Origin: an uncultured Chthoniobacterales bacterium
GTDB lineage: Bacteria > Verrucomicrobiota > Verrucomicrobiia > Chthoniobacterales > UBA10450
Length of the DNA: 43,751 bases
Assembly: GCA_902805675.1 (NCBI GenBank)
Contig: CADCTA010000056.1
Location: forward strand, 1-43,751
Direction of reading: 5' to 3'
Numbering within the stretch: position 1 is the stretch's first letter; the number at the start of each line of letters is the position of its first letter. The notes beneath the pieces were generated by a model, which ran no database searches, was not told the DNA's origin, and saw only the letters and a list, made by a program, of their open reading frames with translations. Positions 33,297-43,600 of the stretch are shown in pieces. The position numbers and the translations under genes are program-made.

Positions 33297-33317
33297 TGCG
33301 CCACGCGAACGTGCGTG

Positions 33318-33477
33318 GTCATCCTGAGGCGGCGAAGCGCGCCGAAGGACCTCGCGCACTCGCGGGTTATTCTAGAGCCCACTCACCAGCTGGCGCGGCG
33401 GGGTCGGCGAACCATGCGTCCGCAAACGTCATTGTGTTTGCGTGAGGTCCTTCGCCGTCTTCGCGGCTCAGGATGAC
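33318..33477. repeat. Long palindromic repeat element, 160 bp
   Basis: Ends GTCATCCTGAG.. and ..CTCAGGATGAC are inverted. Inside, GAAGGACCTCGCG pairs with CGTGAGGTCCTTCG, and a small hairpin CGCAAAC-gtcattgt-GTTTGCG lies near the right arm. The same terminal GTCATYC / GGATGAC style is seen in the element inserted in the helicase gene. It is probably a dispersed non-coding element; no coding content. Confidence 0.7.
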
Positions 33478-33495
33478 CGCGTGTGGATCGCCGAC

Positions 33496-33554
33496 GCGTG
33501 ACGAGCGTGACGAGCGTGACGAGCGTGACGAGCGTGACGAGCGTGACGAGCGTG
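33496..33554. repeat. 9-bp tandem repeat, six copies
   Basis: GCGTGACGA repeated six times exactly, plus a partial GCGTG at the end. It abuts the stop of the dienelactone hydrolase gene (33555). In one frame it would read (DER)n, but the frame has no gene context. Exact copies point to recent slippage. Confidence 0.9.
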
Positions 33555-34334
33555 CTAGCGCAGTTCTTTCAGCAGATCTTTCCAGCGCGCCCAGGCGTCT
33601 TCACGCGCCTTTTTGTTTTCAGGTGAAGCATCCGGGGCTTCACCGGCGCGCATGAAGCCGTGGCCCGCGCCTTTGTAGAAGACCGGCTCGAACTTCTTGC
33701 CGGCGTTCTTCATCAGCTCTTCCGCCTTCGGCACGCTGGCGTTCACGCGCTCGTCGTTCTCGGCATAGAAGCCGTAGACCGGACAGTGGACGCTGGCCAC
33801 CTGCGCCGGATCGTTCAAGGCGCTGCCGTAAAACGAATACGCTGCCTTCAACTTCGGGTTTACGCTCGCGAGTCCAAACGCCCATCCGCCGCCCCAGCAG
33901 AAGCCGCTCACGGCGAGCGTTCCGTTGCCGGCTCCGATCGTGGCCGCGTACTCAGCAGTCGCATTCAGGTCGGCGATCACCTGCTCCTTCGGCAGTGCGC
34001 CGATCGCCTTTCGCGCACCATCGACATCCGGGAACGTCTGGCCGCTGAGCATGTCGGGCGCGATCGCGATCGCGCCCGCCTCGGCAAGCTGGTCGCACAC
34101 GCCACGCACCCAATCCGTCAGCCCAAAGATCTCGTGGATGACGATGACGACCGGCGCCTTTTCTTTCCGCTCCGGAAACACGACGAACGCCTTCACGGTG
34201 CGATCGCCGGATTTGTAATCCACCCACTCGCCGTGGCGCGGCGAATTCTCCAGCCGCGGCTTCGCCCAATCCTGCGCCGAGACGGTAGACGTCACCGCGA
34301 ATGCGAGCGCCGCGATTGCCGCAAAGACCTTCAT
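33555..34334 (-). CDS. Secreted dienelactone hydrolase-family protein
   Basis: 259 residues from ATG 34334, chosen because MKVFAAIAALAFAVTSTVSAQ is a complete signal peptide. A GTG at 34343 would overlap the upstream DoxX stop by 4 bp and is the alternative. The alpha/beta hydrolase shows HEIFGLTDW (oxyanion region), the nucleophile elbow GFCWGGG (C146), AENDERV (D194) and GAGHGF (H225), the Cys-Asp-His triad of dienelactone hydrolases. Such enzymes open lactone or ester bonds; the substrate is unknown and periplasmic location is unusual for catabolic forms. It is co-transcribed with DoxX. Confidence 0.88.
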   Translation of the reverse strand: MKVFAAIAALAFAVTSTVSAQDWAKPRLENSPRHGEWVDYKSGDRTVKAFVVFPERKEKAPVVIVIHEIFGLTDWVRGVCDQLAEAGAIAIAPDMLSGQTFPDVDGARKAIGALPKEQVIADLNATAEYAATIGAGNGTLAVSGFCWGGGWAFGLASVNPKLKAAYSFYGSALNDPAQVASVHCPVYGFYAENDERVNASVPKAEELMKNAGKKFEPVFYKGAGHGFMRAGEAPDASPENKKAREDAWARWKDLLKELR

Positions 34335-34339
34335 GTTGA

Positions 34340-34759
34340 TCACGAGCGTGGCGGGCCTGCCAACACGCCGTCGTTCGCGCGGCTGCGGAAGATCATCCGG
34401 TCGAGGCTGTAGCGGCCGGGCCCGTAGAAGAACATGTACAGAAAGAGGAAGCAGTAGATCACCGCCAGTTCGCCTTTGTTGATGACGGGGTGCCAGCCGC
34501 CGGACGCGTGTGCCATAAAGTACGCGGCCGCCAGGAGGCCGCTGCAGAGAAAAGCCATCGGACGCGTCAGCAATCCGAGGGCTATGAACAGCCCACCGAC
34601 AAGTTCCACCCAGCCGGCAAATACCATCTGCGGGGCAGCCGCCACCTTGCCGCCGAACATTCCGAAGACCTTCTGCGCCCCATGCGTCGCGAGCAGGAGA
34701 CCGGAGATCAAACGGAGGATGCAGTAAACGGGATCGGCGAAACGAGAGAGAGCATTCAT
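34340..34759 (-). CDS. DoxX-family membrane protein
   Basis: 139 residues from ATG 34759 (MNALSRFADPVYCILRLISGLLLATHGAQKVFG). The longer frame to 34849 begins with non-protein-like residues. Four membrane helices: the first with LLLATHGAQKVFGMFGG (the DoxX mark), then VFAGWVELVGGLFIALGLL, AFLCSGLLAAAYFMAH and ELAVIYCFLFLYMFFYGPGRYSLD. This is the usual DoxX end (GPGRYSLD). Function in redox or thiol metabolism is suspected in relatives. It lies immediately upstream of the dienelactone hydrolase and diverges from the DUF72 gene. Confidence 0.88.
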   Translation of the reverse strand: MNALSRFADPVYCILRLISGLLLATHGAQKVFGMFGGKVAAAPQMVFAGWVELVGGLFIALGLLTRPMAFLCSGLLAAAYFMAHASGGWHPVINKGELAVIYCFLFLYMFFYGPGRYSLDRMIFRSRANDGVLAGPPRS

Positions 34760-34869
34760 GGGGTGAGGCTGCCGAAGTGAGCCGCTGCGGTCAAGCCGCT
34801 GTCGCGGCGCCTGTTCCACCTGCATGTTCCCGTTCGCGGGTGCGGACACACGCCCCTACACTCCCTCCG

Positions 34870-35604
34870 ATGGAGGTGCACGTCGGGTGTTCGGGTTGGT
34901 TCTATTGGCACTGGCGCGGCATCTTTTACCCGGATACGCCGCGCGCGGATCAGTGGTTCGCGCACTACAAGGCGAACTTCAACACGGTGGAGTTGAACGC
35001 GCCGTTCTACAGCTGGCCGAAGATCGCGACCGTGAAAGGGTGGCGTCGCAACGCGCCCGACACGTTTCGTTATTCCGTGAAGGTGAACCGCCTCATCACG
35101 CACGAGAAGCGGATGGTCCACACGCGTATGCTGGTCGAGGAGTTCTACAAGTTCGCGGACATTCTGGGGCCAACGCTTGGCTGTTTCCTGTTCCAGTTCC
35201 CGCCGAGCTATCGCTACACGCCGTCGCGCTTGCAAAGCATCCTGCGACAACTCGATCCGCAATATCGGAACGCGGTGGAGTTTCGGCATTCAAGTTGGTG
35301 GCGTGAATCGGTGTATCGACACTTTGAAGAACGCGGCCTGTCGTTTTGCACCGTCAGCGCACCGCGGCTGCCCGATGACTTAATCAAGACGAGCGATGTC
35401 ATCTATGCGCGGCTCCACGGTCGCAGCCGCTGGTATCGGCACGATTACTCCGACGAGGAGCTCGCCGCGTGGGCAACGAAGATCGGAGAGAGCAGCGCGC
35501 GGGAAGCGTGGATCTATTTCGACAACGACCGCGACGCCTACGCGATCAAGAACGCGCACGAGCTCATCCGCCGTTTACGCGAGATGGGGCTGAACGTCGC
35601 GTAG
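34870..35604 (+). CDS. DUF72-family protein (YecE-like)
   Basis: 244 residues from ATG 34870 (MEVHVGCSGWFYWHWRGIFYP). The CSGW.Y..W.G.FYP opening, FNTVELNAPFYSWP, FRYSVKVNRLITHEKR and YARLHGRSRWYRHDYSDEEL are all DUF72 marks on a TIM-barrel fold. LGCFLFQFPPSYRY and NAVEFRHSSWW complete the pattern. No reaction is established for the family. The frame is open to 34777, but that extension is not protein-like. It is single, diverging from DoxX and converging with the CNNM protein. Confidence 0.92.
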   Translation: MEVHVGCSGWFYWHWRGIFYPDTPRADQWFAHYKANFNTVELNAPFYSWPKIATVKGWRRNAPDTFRYSVKVNRLITHEKRMVHTRMLVEEFYKFADILGPTLGCFLFQFPPSYRYTPSRLQSILRQLDPQYRNAVEFRHSSWWRESVYRHFEERGLSFCTVSAPRLPDDLIKTSDVIYARLHGRSRWYRHDYSDEELAAWATKIGESSAREAWIYFDNDRDAYAIKNAHELIRRLREMGLNVA

Positions 35605-35632
35605 CGCGCCTCGCGAGGTGGTGGCACTCGCC

Positions 35633-35653
35633 AGCCTGCGATGCACGCAGGCT
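35633..35653. terminator. Hairpin between convergent DUF72 and CNNM genes
   Basis: AGCCTGCG-atgca-CGCAGGCT is a perfect 8-bp stem with a 5-nt loop. It overlaps the stop codon of the CNNM gene (35652-35654) and lies 28 bp after the DUF72 stop. It may be a shared terminator or a copy of a dispersed repeat. No T-run. Confidence 0.5.
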
Positions 35654-37085
35654 ACGCGGGCGCGTCGAACTTCGCGGTCGATGGCTTCGCGCTGGGCGCG
35701 TCGGCCACCTTGCGGAAATGCAGCTGCTCGACGCGGCGCCCATCGGCTTTGGTGATCGTGACCAGGTAGTTCTCGATCTGCACCTGTTCGCCTGTCTTAG
35801 GCAAGTGGCCGAGCAGCTGCGTCACGTAGCCGCCGATCGTGCTTACGTCCGAGCTCTCCAGCGCGAGGTCGGCCATGTCTTGCAGCTCGTAGAGACCGAC
35901 CGCGCCTTCGACCGAGAATTCGTTCTCGTTGATCTCGTTGAATTCTTCCGGCTCGGCATCGAACTCGTCCTGGATATCGCCGACCAGCTCCTCGAGCACG
36001 TTCTCGAGCGTCACCATTCCGACAGTGCCGCCGTATTCATCTACCACTACGGCGAGGTGGGCGTGCTTCGTGAGGAACAGGTTGAGCAGCTTCTCGAGCG
36101 GCATCATTTCCGGCACGTTGAGCACGTCGCGTTTGATGCGCAGCAAATCGGGAGCCGGGTCGCGCATCATCGGGACCAGCTCCTTGATGTGCACGAGACC
36201 GATCGTGTTATCGAGGTGGCCGCGGCACAGCGGAAATCTTGTATGGCGGGAGGCGAGCGCCTTACGCACGTTGTCTTCGAAGCTTTCTTCCAAGTCCAGT
36301 GACACGACCTCGCCGCGCGGGGTCATGATGTCGCGCACGACTCGGCGGCGCATGTCGAGCGCGTTGACGAGGATATCGCGGCCGAGCGTTGAGACCTCGT
36401 CGGACTTCTCACTTTCATCGAGGATCACGCGCAGCTCTTCCTCGCTGTGCGAAAGCTCGCCTTCAGCCACAGGTTCGAGCCGGAAAATGTGCTTCAGCAC
36501 CCAGTTCGATGAGGCGTTCAGGAACCAGATCGCCGGCCGGAAGAGGCCATAAAAGAAGCGCAGCGGCGCGCTCACCCACAGCGTCGACGGGAGCGGCTTC
36601 CGGATCGCGAGAATCTTCGGCGCCTGCTCACCAAGCACGATGTGCAGGAAGGTGATGATGGAAAATGCGAACGCGAACGAAACTGAGGAGATCACCAGCG
36701 GAGACGTGATATTCGCCAGCCCGAAGAGCGGCTGCAGCATCTGGGCAAGGAAGGGCTCCCCTACCCAACCGAGCGCGAGGCTCGCCAGCGTGATCCCCAG
36801 CTGACATGCCGATAAATACGCGTCGAGATTGCCGGTGACGTGTCGCGCAGCAAGCGCGCTCTTGTGACCCTCGGCAACAAGTGCGTCGAGTTGACTGGTG
36901 CGCACTTTGACGAGCGCGAATTCGGCCGCGACGAAGAAGCCGTTCAGCGCGACCAGCAGAGCGATGACGCCGAGCTTGGTGAAAATGACGCCGCCGCTAT
37001 CCCACTCGTGCGCGATGTTGCCAGCGGCCAGCGGCCACCAGGTTGCGGCGAAAATGAATGAAATGCTCACAAAGCGGATGCGCAC
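35652..37085 (-). CDS. Hemolysin/CorC family protein (CNNM + CBS pair + CorC_HlyC)
   Basis: 477 residues, GTG start at 37085 with a later GTG at 37070 as the alternative. The N-terminal half is a CNNM membrane domain with four spans ([23 protein letters not shown].., [38 protein letters not shown] and a Pro/Phe-rich helix). Then come a tandem CBS pair (about 230-350: [47 protein letters not shown]) and a C-terminal CorC_HlyC domain (about 370-455). Proteins of this build are linked to Mg2+ or Co2+ efflux; hemolysin is a historic label. It is transcribed toward the DUF72 gene. Confidence 0.92.
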   Translation of the reverse strand: MRIRFVSISFIFAATWWPLAAGNIAHEWDSGGVIFTKLGVIALLVALNGFFVAAEFALVKVRTSQLDALVAEGHKSALAARHVTGNLDAYLSACQLGITLASLALGWVGEPFLAQMLQPLFGLANITSPLVISSVSFAFAFSIITFLHIVLGEQAPKILAIRKPLPSTLWVSAPLRFFYGLFRPAIWFLNASSNWVLKHIFRLEPVAEGELSHSEEELRVILDESEKSDEVSTLGRDILVNALDMRRRVVRDIMTPRGEVVSLDLEESFEDNVRKALASRHTRFPLCRGHLDNTIGLVHIKELVPMMRDPAPDLLRIKRDVLNVPEMMPLEKLLNLFLTKHAHLAVVVDEYGGTVGMVTLENVLEELVGDIQDEFDAEPEEFNEINENEFSVEGAVGLYELQDMADLALESSDVSTIGGYVTQLLGHLPKTGEQVQIENYLVTITKADGRRVEQLHFRKVADAPSAKPSTAKFDAPA

Positions 37086-37121
37086 CTTCGCACCCGAAAC
37101 CCGCCCCGAATACCTACGGGG

Positions 37122-37391
37122 TTACCAGCTCGACTTGGTGACACCAGGAATCAACCCGGCGGAAGCGAGCTCGCGGAAAACGAGGCGCGAAATCTTGAAG
37201 CGCCGGATGAACGCGCGACGACGGCCGCTCACTTCGCAGCGGTTCACGACGCGTGAGGGGCTCGCGTTGCGGGGCAGCTGCGACAGGGCGGCGTAGTCCT
37301 TGTTCTTTTTCAGCTCCGCACGCAGCGCAGCATACTTCTTCACGGTCGCGCGCTTGCGTTCGTTGCGGTTAATCCAGGAAGTCTTCGCCAT
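37122..37391 (-). CDS. rpsN: Small-subunit ribosomal protein S14, zinc-free type
   Basis: 89 residues from ATG 37391 ([21 protein letters not shown]). The frame runs to 37484, but the added residues are not part of S14. The signature [22 protein letters not shown] closes the protein, and [23 protein letters not shown] is the conserved core. Only one cysteine is present, so the CxxC...CxxC zinc ribbon is absent; this is the C-minus form, similar in length to the B. subtilis YhzA. It stands alone, outside any spc-type ribosomal operon, as in several Verrucomicrobia and Chlamydiae. It may be the only S14 here or a zinc-limitation paralogue. Confidence 0.95.
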   Translation of the reverse strand: MAKTSWINRNERKRATVKKYAALRAELKKNKDYAALSQLPRNASPSRVVNRCEVSGRRRAFIRRFKISRLVFRELASAGLIPGVTKSSW

Positions 37392-37493
37392 AAAGAAGGC
37401 GGAAAGTAGCGGGGCGTTCTGAATTTGCAACCGCTTTTCCGTTTCGGGCGATTCAACCTTGGACGCTGCTGAAGTTAGCGACAAACCTGCCCA

Positions 37494-38291
37494 ATGTTCC
37501 CGCTCTACACGAAGAAATTCCCCGATAACGCCGTCGACCTCGCGGTGCTGCTCAACGACAGCGTCAAGCGCGTGTTCTCAAACGCGGCGAACCCGGTCGT
37601 CATTCGCGACAAGGCATACCCCGATCTTTCGGAAATCCGCATCACCTTGGACGACGCGGAACTCAGATCCGACCCACCGCGGCCGCCCATGGCGAAAGGC
37701 AAGACTTCCGCCGGCCTGCGGGTCGACGATCTCCACATCAATGCGGCTAGGCTGATGCTCGGGCCCGCGACCGCGGATCTCCGCCTCGGCGCACGTGACG
37801 TGTGTCTGGGTCAGGCGAAAGACTCGAACGGCGAAGCGATGCTGATGTTGCAGAGCGCAGCCGATGGCGTGGTGGAGATTACCGCGGCGACGAAGGACAT
37901 CGAAGCGGCGATCGCTGCGGTCGCGAAAAGCGAAGCCGGCAAGCACGGCGTCACGATTGACCAGGTCCGGCTGACGGTGAAGCCGCGGGGCGCGAGAAGC
38001 GTAGACGGCGAGGTGCAGTTGCGAGCGAAGAAGCTGTTCTTTAGCACGGTAATCACTATCTCCGCAAAGCTGGACCTCGACGAGCAGCTGAACGCGACCG
38101 TCTCAGGACTAAAGTGTCACGGCGAGGGCGCGATCGGAGCGATGGGCTGCGGTTTTCTGGAGCCGCACCTCAACGCGCTGAATGGCCGGAGTTTTCCGCT
38201 GATGGCGCTGCCGCTCGGTGAAGTGCGCCTGCGCGACGTGCGGATCGCCGCGACTGACAAGGTGACCGTTAGTGCCGAGTTCGGGGCGTAG
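37494..38291 (+). CDS. Hypothetical protein, possibly DUF2993/LmeA-like
   Basis: 265 residues, ATG 37494, no signal peptide or membrane helix. It is beta-rich with repeated strand patterns: [33 protein letters not shown], then [37 protein letters not shown] and [25 protein letters not shown]. The ending resembles LmeA/DUF2993 lipid-binding proteins, but I cannot confirm this. It diverges from rpsN across about 100 bp with no obvious operator. It is a real gene by composition; function unassigned. Confidence 0.6.
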   Translation: MFPLYTKKFPDNAVDLAVLLNDSVKRVFSNAANPVVIRDKAYPDLSEIRITLDDAELRSDPPRPPMAKGKTSAGLRVDDLHINAARLMLGPATADLRLGARDVCLGQAKDSNGEAMLMLQSAADGVVEITAATKDIEAAIAAVAKSEAGKHGVTIDQVRLTVKPRGARSVDGEVQLRAKKLFFSTVITISAKLDLDEQLNATVSGLKCHGEGAIGAMGCGFLEPHLNALNGRSFPLMALPLGEVRLRDVRIAATDKVTVSAEFGA

Positions 38292-38307
38292 GCGACGCGC
38301 CGATTCC

Positions 38308-38405
38308 AAAGCGCCGGAAGACCGGCGCACTCCAAGACGCTGTCGCGACAAAGCGCGCATCATCCGGCGCTTGCGTTTTGGAGTGCGCCGGTGTTCCGGC
38401 GCTTT
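38308..38405. repeat. Large inverted repeat, 33-bp arms with 32-bp loop
   Basis: The left arm (38308-38340) and right arm (38373-38405) are inverted copies with only two mismatches. Each arm itself can fold (GCGCCGG-aaga-CCGGCGC). The loop contains TGTCGCGACA, a perfect 10-bp palindrome. It lies between convergent genes and is probably a dispersed REP- or MITE-like element, also able to act as a transcription barrier. Confidence 0.85.
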
Positions 38406-38460
38406 TGCGAGGGTGTCTGCCTGAGCGCTCGGGGCCGCAGGACGCAACCCCGTAAACAGC

Positions 38461-38498
38461 GATTCCGTCGAGCACGCCAACGGCGTACTGACGGAATC
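38461..38498. terminator. Two-tier hairpin in a convergent intergenic region
   Basis: Outer stem GATTCCGTC / GACGGAATC (9 bp) encloses inner stem ACGCC-aac-GGCGT (5 bp). It lies between the unknown gene ending at 38291 and the Spy-like gene ending at 38541, so it could end both transcripts. No T-tract, as at other hairpins in this window. Confidence 0.5.
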
Positions 38499-38540
38499 GA
38501 GAAACAACTGACCGGGCCAGCCCGGGCTGTGAGACCTACC

Positions 38541-38867
38541 TTAGCTCTGCTTCTTTTCGGTCTTCTGCTCCTGCTGGTGCGCAGACTTCCAGGAGGCGTA
38601 CTGCTCCTTGTTCAGGATGCTTTGCGCTTCCTTGTCCATCTTCGCCATGGTGGCTTCGTTGGCGCCGCCCTTGTGGCACTCAGCGGCGAGCGCGTCCATT
38701 TTCGACTTCTGCTCGGTGGTGAGGTTCAGATTCGCGTAGCTCGCGCAGGCCATTTTGCCGTCATTGCTCGCCGTCATCCCGGCGCAATGACCCTTATCCC
38801 CGGCGAAAGCGGACGTGGCTGCAAACGCACCGACCGCGACAATAGCTAAAGCTTTAAATTTCATCAT
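38541..38867 (-). CDS. Small Spy/CpxP-like periplasmic protein
   Basis: 108 residues from ATG 38867 (MMKFKALAIVAVGAFAATSAFAG; the next codon is also ATG). The signal peptide is clear. The mature protein has a short Cys/Met-containing segment (GHCAGMTASNDGKMACASYANL), then the LTxxQ-type motif LNLTTEQKSKMDALAAECHKGG and a charged helical tail (MAKMDKEAQSILNKEQYASWKSAHQQEQKTEKK). This is the Spy/CpxP design, periplasmic chaperones induced by envelope or metal stress. The Met and Cys residues could bind copper. It lies 51 bp from the DUF4336 gene and is transcribed in the same direction as clpB. Confidence 0.7.
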   Translation of the reverse strand: MMKFKALAIVAVGAFAATSAFAGDKGHCAGMTASNDGKMACASYANLNLTTEQKSKMDALAAECHKGGANEATMAKMDKEAQSILNKEQYASWKSAHQQEQKTEKKQS

Positions 38868-38918
38868 GCTGGCTGAGACAAGCTGCGGCCGCCAGCTGTT
38901 CAAAATAGCCGGCGGGCG

Positions 38919-39587
38919 TCACTTCACGGTCGCGACGACTTTCCTCAGCAGTTCCTTGCCGCCGGCGTCGACGACGCTGCCGTGTCCAACGATTACGCGA
39001 TCGAAATCCCACGCCAGGATGTCGTCCATCGAGCGGTGGAACGCCTGCTTATCGCGGATCATCGACCGAAAGACGAGGCTCATGCCGACAAGACCGTCCA
39101 GGCGCAACACCCAACGCGCGACCAGTTTCGTCCACCACGTCGCGTTCTCCGGGAAATTGAAGAGCACATCGCCGACAACAAGCGTGCGGGACGGGCGATG
39201 AAACAGGACATGCTCCTGCACGCCCGGCATACCGTCGATGCGCCGAAGCTCGACTTCGCTGGCCCATTCCTCCGGTGCTTTTTCCATCGCCACTGCGCGC
39301 AAATGGTCGCGATGCGGAAACGGCTCCGGCACGAGATACGTCACTTCCGGAAACGCGGCGCGCCCTTCTGCTGCGCAGGAATCGTGGAACCGGGTGGCAT
39401 CGAGCAGCCAGGCGGGCTCGCCTTTTGCTCGAATCCTCGCCACCGCCTCCGGACTGAATGGCGCCGTCGAGTGGATGATGAGCTTGCCGCTCGCCAGACG
39501 GATGACCACGACATTGCGCCCAATCTGCAGCCCAAGCAGGCGCAGCGGAAAACGCAGCAGCCAGAGGTTATCGGCGAGCAGCTCCAC
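38919..39587 (-). CDS. DUF4336-family protein (metallo-beta-lactamase-like fold)
   Basis: 222 residues. MELLADNLWLLRFPLRLLGLQIGRNVVVIRL opens the domain, followed by SGKLIIHSTAPFS, FPEVTYLVPEPFPHRDHLRAV, RTLVVGDVLFNFPE and FDRVIVGHG. The order of strands and the VGD and VGHG elements recall the metallo-beta-lactamase fold. The usual HxHxDH metal motif is absent, so a two-metal hydrolase activity is doubtful. It starts 9 bp after the clpB stop and is almost certainly co-transcribed with clpB. Confidence 0.75.
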   Translation of the reverse strand: MELLADNLWLLRFPLRLLGLQIGRNVVVIRLASGKLIIHSTAPFSPEAVARIRAKGEPAWLLDATRFHDSCAAEGRAAFPEVTYLVPEPFPHRDHLRAVAMEKAPEEWASEVELRRIDGMPGVQEHVLFHRPSRTLVVGDVLFNFPENATWWTKLVARWVLRLDGLVGMSLVFRSMIRDKQAFHRSMDDILAWDFDRVIVGHGSVVDAGGKELLRKVVATVK

Positions 39588-39596
39588 CGTTTGGCC

Positions 39597-42170
<2,574 letters not shown>

Positions 42171-42188
42171 AGCTTCCTTTCAGGAGAC

Positions 42189-42213
42189 AAATCGGCCCTC
42201 GCTCGCGTTCAAG
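42189..42213 (-). promoter_or_regulatory. Sigma-32-like promoter before clpB
   Basis: On the minus strand, CTTGAA (42213-42208) is followed after 12 bp by CCGATTT (42195-42189), close to the heat-shock sigma consensus CTTGAA and CCCCATnT. The implied transcript start near 42182 leaves a leader of about 12 nt that still includes the AAAGGAAG site. The placement fits clpB's heat-shock role. A spacer one base short of typical and a weak -10 keep this tentative. Confidence 0.4.
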
Positions 42214-42571
42214 TTCTCGCGTAAACCGAGAAATGGCAGTCGCGTCACGTCACAACGGCACAGACTGCGGCTCTGCAGCGCTTCGGGTGAGGAGTCTCGT
42301 CTCGCTCCTAAAGCCCGCGAAGCCGCCGCTCGTCCCGGTCCGCGGTGGAGCAGCAACCCCGAGATTCCGCTGCGGGTGCAATGGCGGGAGCTTGTCGACC
42401 GCGCGATGACGAAAGCCGGGTTCCGGCTCGACGTTCGCGGCAACGGCCCTGCCGCACCTATGAGCCTTTCGCGCCCCGGGGCCGAGATACCTTCGGCTAG
42501 CTTTGCGCTTCCGAAAGGCTCGGTGGCGGCATCCACTCGACGAGACGACACGCTCCCGCTACAAAGAGCCG
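42214..42571. other. Upstream region between clpB and the divergent membrane protein
   Basis: About 360 bp without a convincing gene. Open frames here are Arg/Ser-rich, of the kind random GC-rich DNA yields. No repeat or RNA gene is visible. Promoters for both flanking genes must lie here, but only the clpB one has recognisable elements. Confidence 0.5.
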
Positions 42572-43450
42572 GTGACCACGGAACAACCGGAGCCGCTCTG
42601 GCGCGAAGTGGTGGGCGACACCGAGCCGTGGCGGCGCGGGCGGCTATTCCTGGCCCTGCTGGCGATCTGGACGTTTGCTTCGCATCTCCTGCTCATCGGT
42701 AGCCAGATCCTGGTGGGCAGACTCGACGTCCTGCTCGCGGCGGCGATCGGGGCGCTTGTTTGGTGGCTGCTGTTCTACTTCATCTGGATTGGCGTGCACT
42801 GGGTTCGCTGGCTCAGCGCCGGCTTGTCTGGCCTAACCGCCTTTGCAAACCTGATCTGGGGCATTGTCTATGGTAACCCGGTTCGCCTCGTTGACGGCTT
42901 GATCGCGCTTCCGCTGGCCGCCTATCTGGGGTTGGCACCATCCGTCTACTTCTTCGCCAAACGGCAGAAGGAGACGGTGCGATGGAAGGAGTCGCTCATC
43001 GTCGGCGCCGTGTTCGCGCTGCTGCTGCTCAGCTTCGGCGCTGGTCTCGTCACTCTCGCTACCTACAAGACCCAGCTGGAATTCCGCGCCCGCGCCTTTG
43101 CCGATCGCGCGTTCCGGCAGGTGTTTGTTGATGGCGACGAGGAGTTCCTGAAGAAACACGCGACGGCTCGGCTGATGCAGGAAGCAGGACGGGACCGGCT
43201 GAGCTGGTTCATGACGGACCGCTATCTGCGCGTCGGCATGGCGCGTGATCTCAGGCCGGCGCGCGGTCGCTTGCACTTTTGGTTTCGCTTTCCGGCAACC
43301 GTCGGCTCCGAAGGGCGAATGAGCGCGTATGCAAACAGCGAGCACGGGCCCGTCAGGTTCGACGCTCGCATCGGCGGGGCCCGCGGCGAGTGGCAGATCG
43401 ACTCAATCTGGTGGCGCTACGTCGATCCTGCAGCTGTTCCGCCGGAGTGA
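42572..43450 (+). CDS. Membrane protein of unknown function
   Basis: 292 residues from GTG 42572 (translated as MTTEQPEPLWREVVGDTEPWRRG). The frame extends to a TTG at 42503, but the extra residues are not protein-like. About five membrane helices occupy residues about 20-185 (LFLALLAIWTFASHLLLIGS, VLLAAAIGALVWWLLFYFIWIGVHWV, GLTAFANLIWGIVYG, LIALPLAAYLGLAPSVYFFA, LIVGAVFALLLLSFGAGLVTL). A soluble C-terminal domain at about 190-290 (FVDGDEEFLKKHATARLMQEAGRDRL.., GEWQIDSIWWRYVD) recalls a cystatin/NTF2-like small fold, but I cannot name it. It is transcribed away from clpB. Confidence 0.65.
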   Translation: MTTEQPEPLWREVVGDTEPWRRGRLFLALLAIWTFASHLLLIGSQILVGRLDVLLAAAIGALVWWLLFYFIWIGVHWVRWLSAGLSGLTAFANLIWGIVYGNPVRLVDGLIALPLAAYLGLAPSVYFFAKRQKETVRWKESLIVGAVFALLLLSFGAGLVTLATYKTQLEFRARAFADRAFRQVFVDGDEEFLKKHATARLMQEAGRDRLSWFMTDRYLRVGMARDLRPARGRLHFWFRFPATVGSEGRMSAYANSEHGPVRFDARIGGARGEWQIDSIWWRYVDPAAVPPE

Positions 43451-43600
43451 CGCGGCTGTAAGGCGCGGCTGCCCGCAGCGAGCCCTGCGTCACGAACCTG
43501 AACGACAATGCTCCTGCTGTTGTGAGCGGCGCGTAGGTCGTGCAGCCTGTGCGTGACAGTGCAGGCGACCGGCCACGCTGTGTTCGTAGCGCTCCTCACC

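Noticed and set aside
33496-33554. Possible CRISPR array
   Set aside because: Units are contiguous 9-mers without spacers; no cas genes in the window.
33473-33655. Small plus-strand frame encoding a (DER)n peptide
   Set aside because: It only reads through the 9-bp tandem repeat and the antisense of the hydrolase gene end.
37392-37493. Zur-type operator before rpsN
   Set aside because: No palindromic AT-rich box is visible in the short divergent interval.
38919-39587. DUF4336 protein considered as an active metallo-beta-lactamase
   Set aside because: The HxHxDH motif is missing, so no hydrolase activity is claimed.
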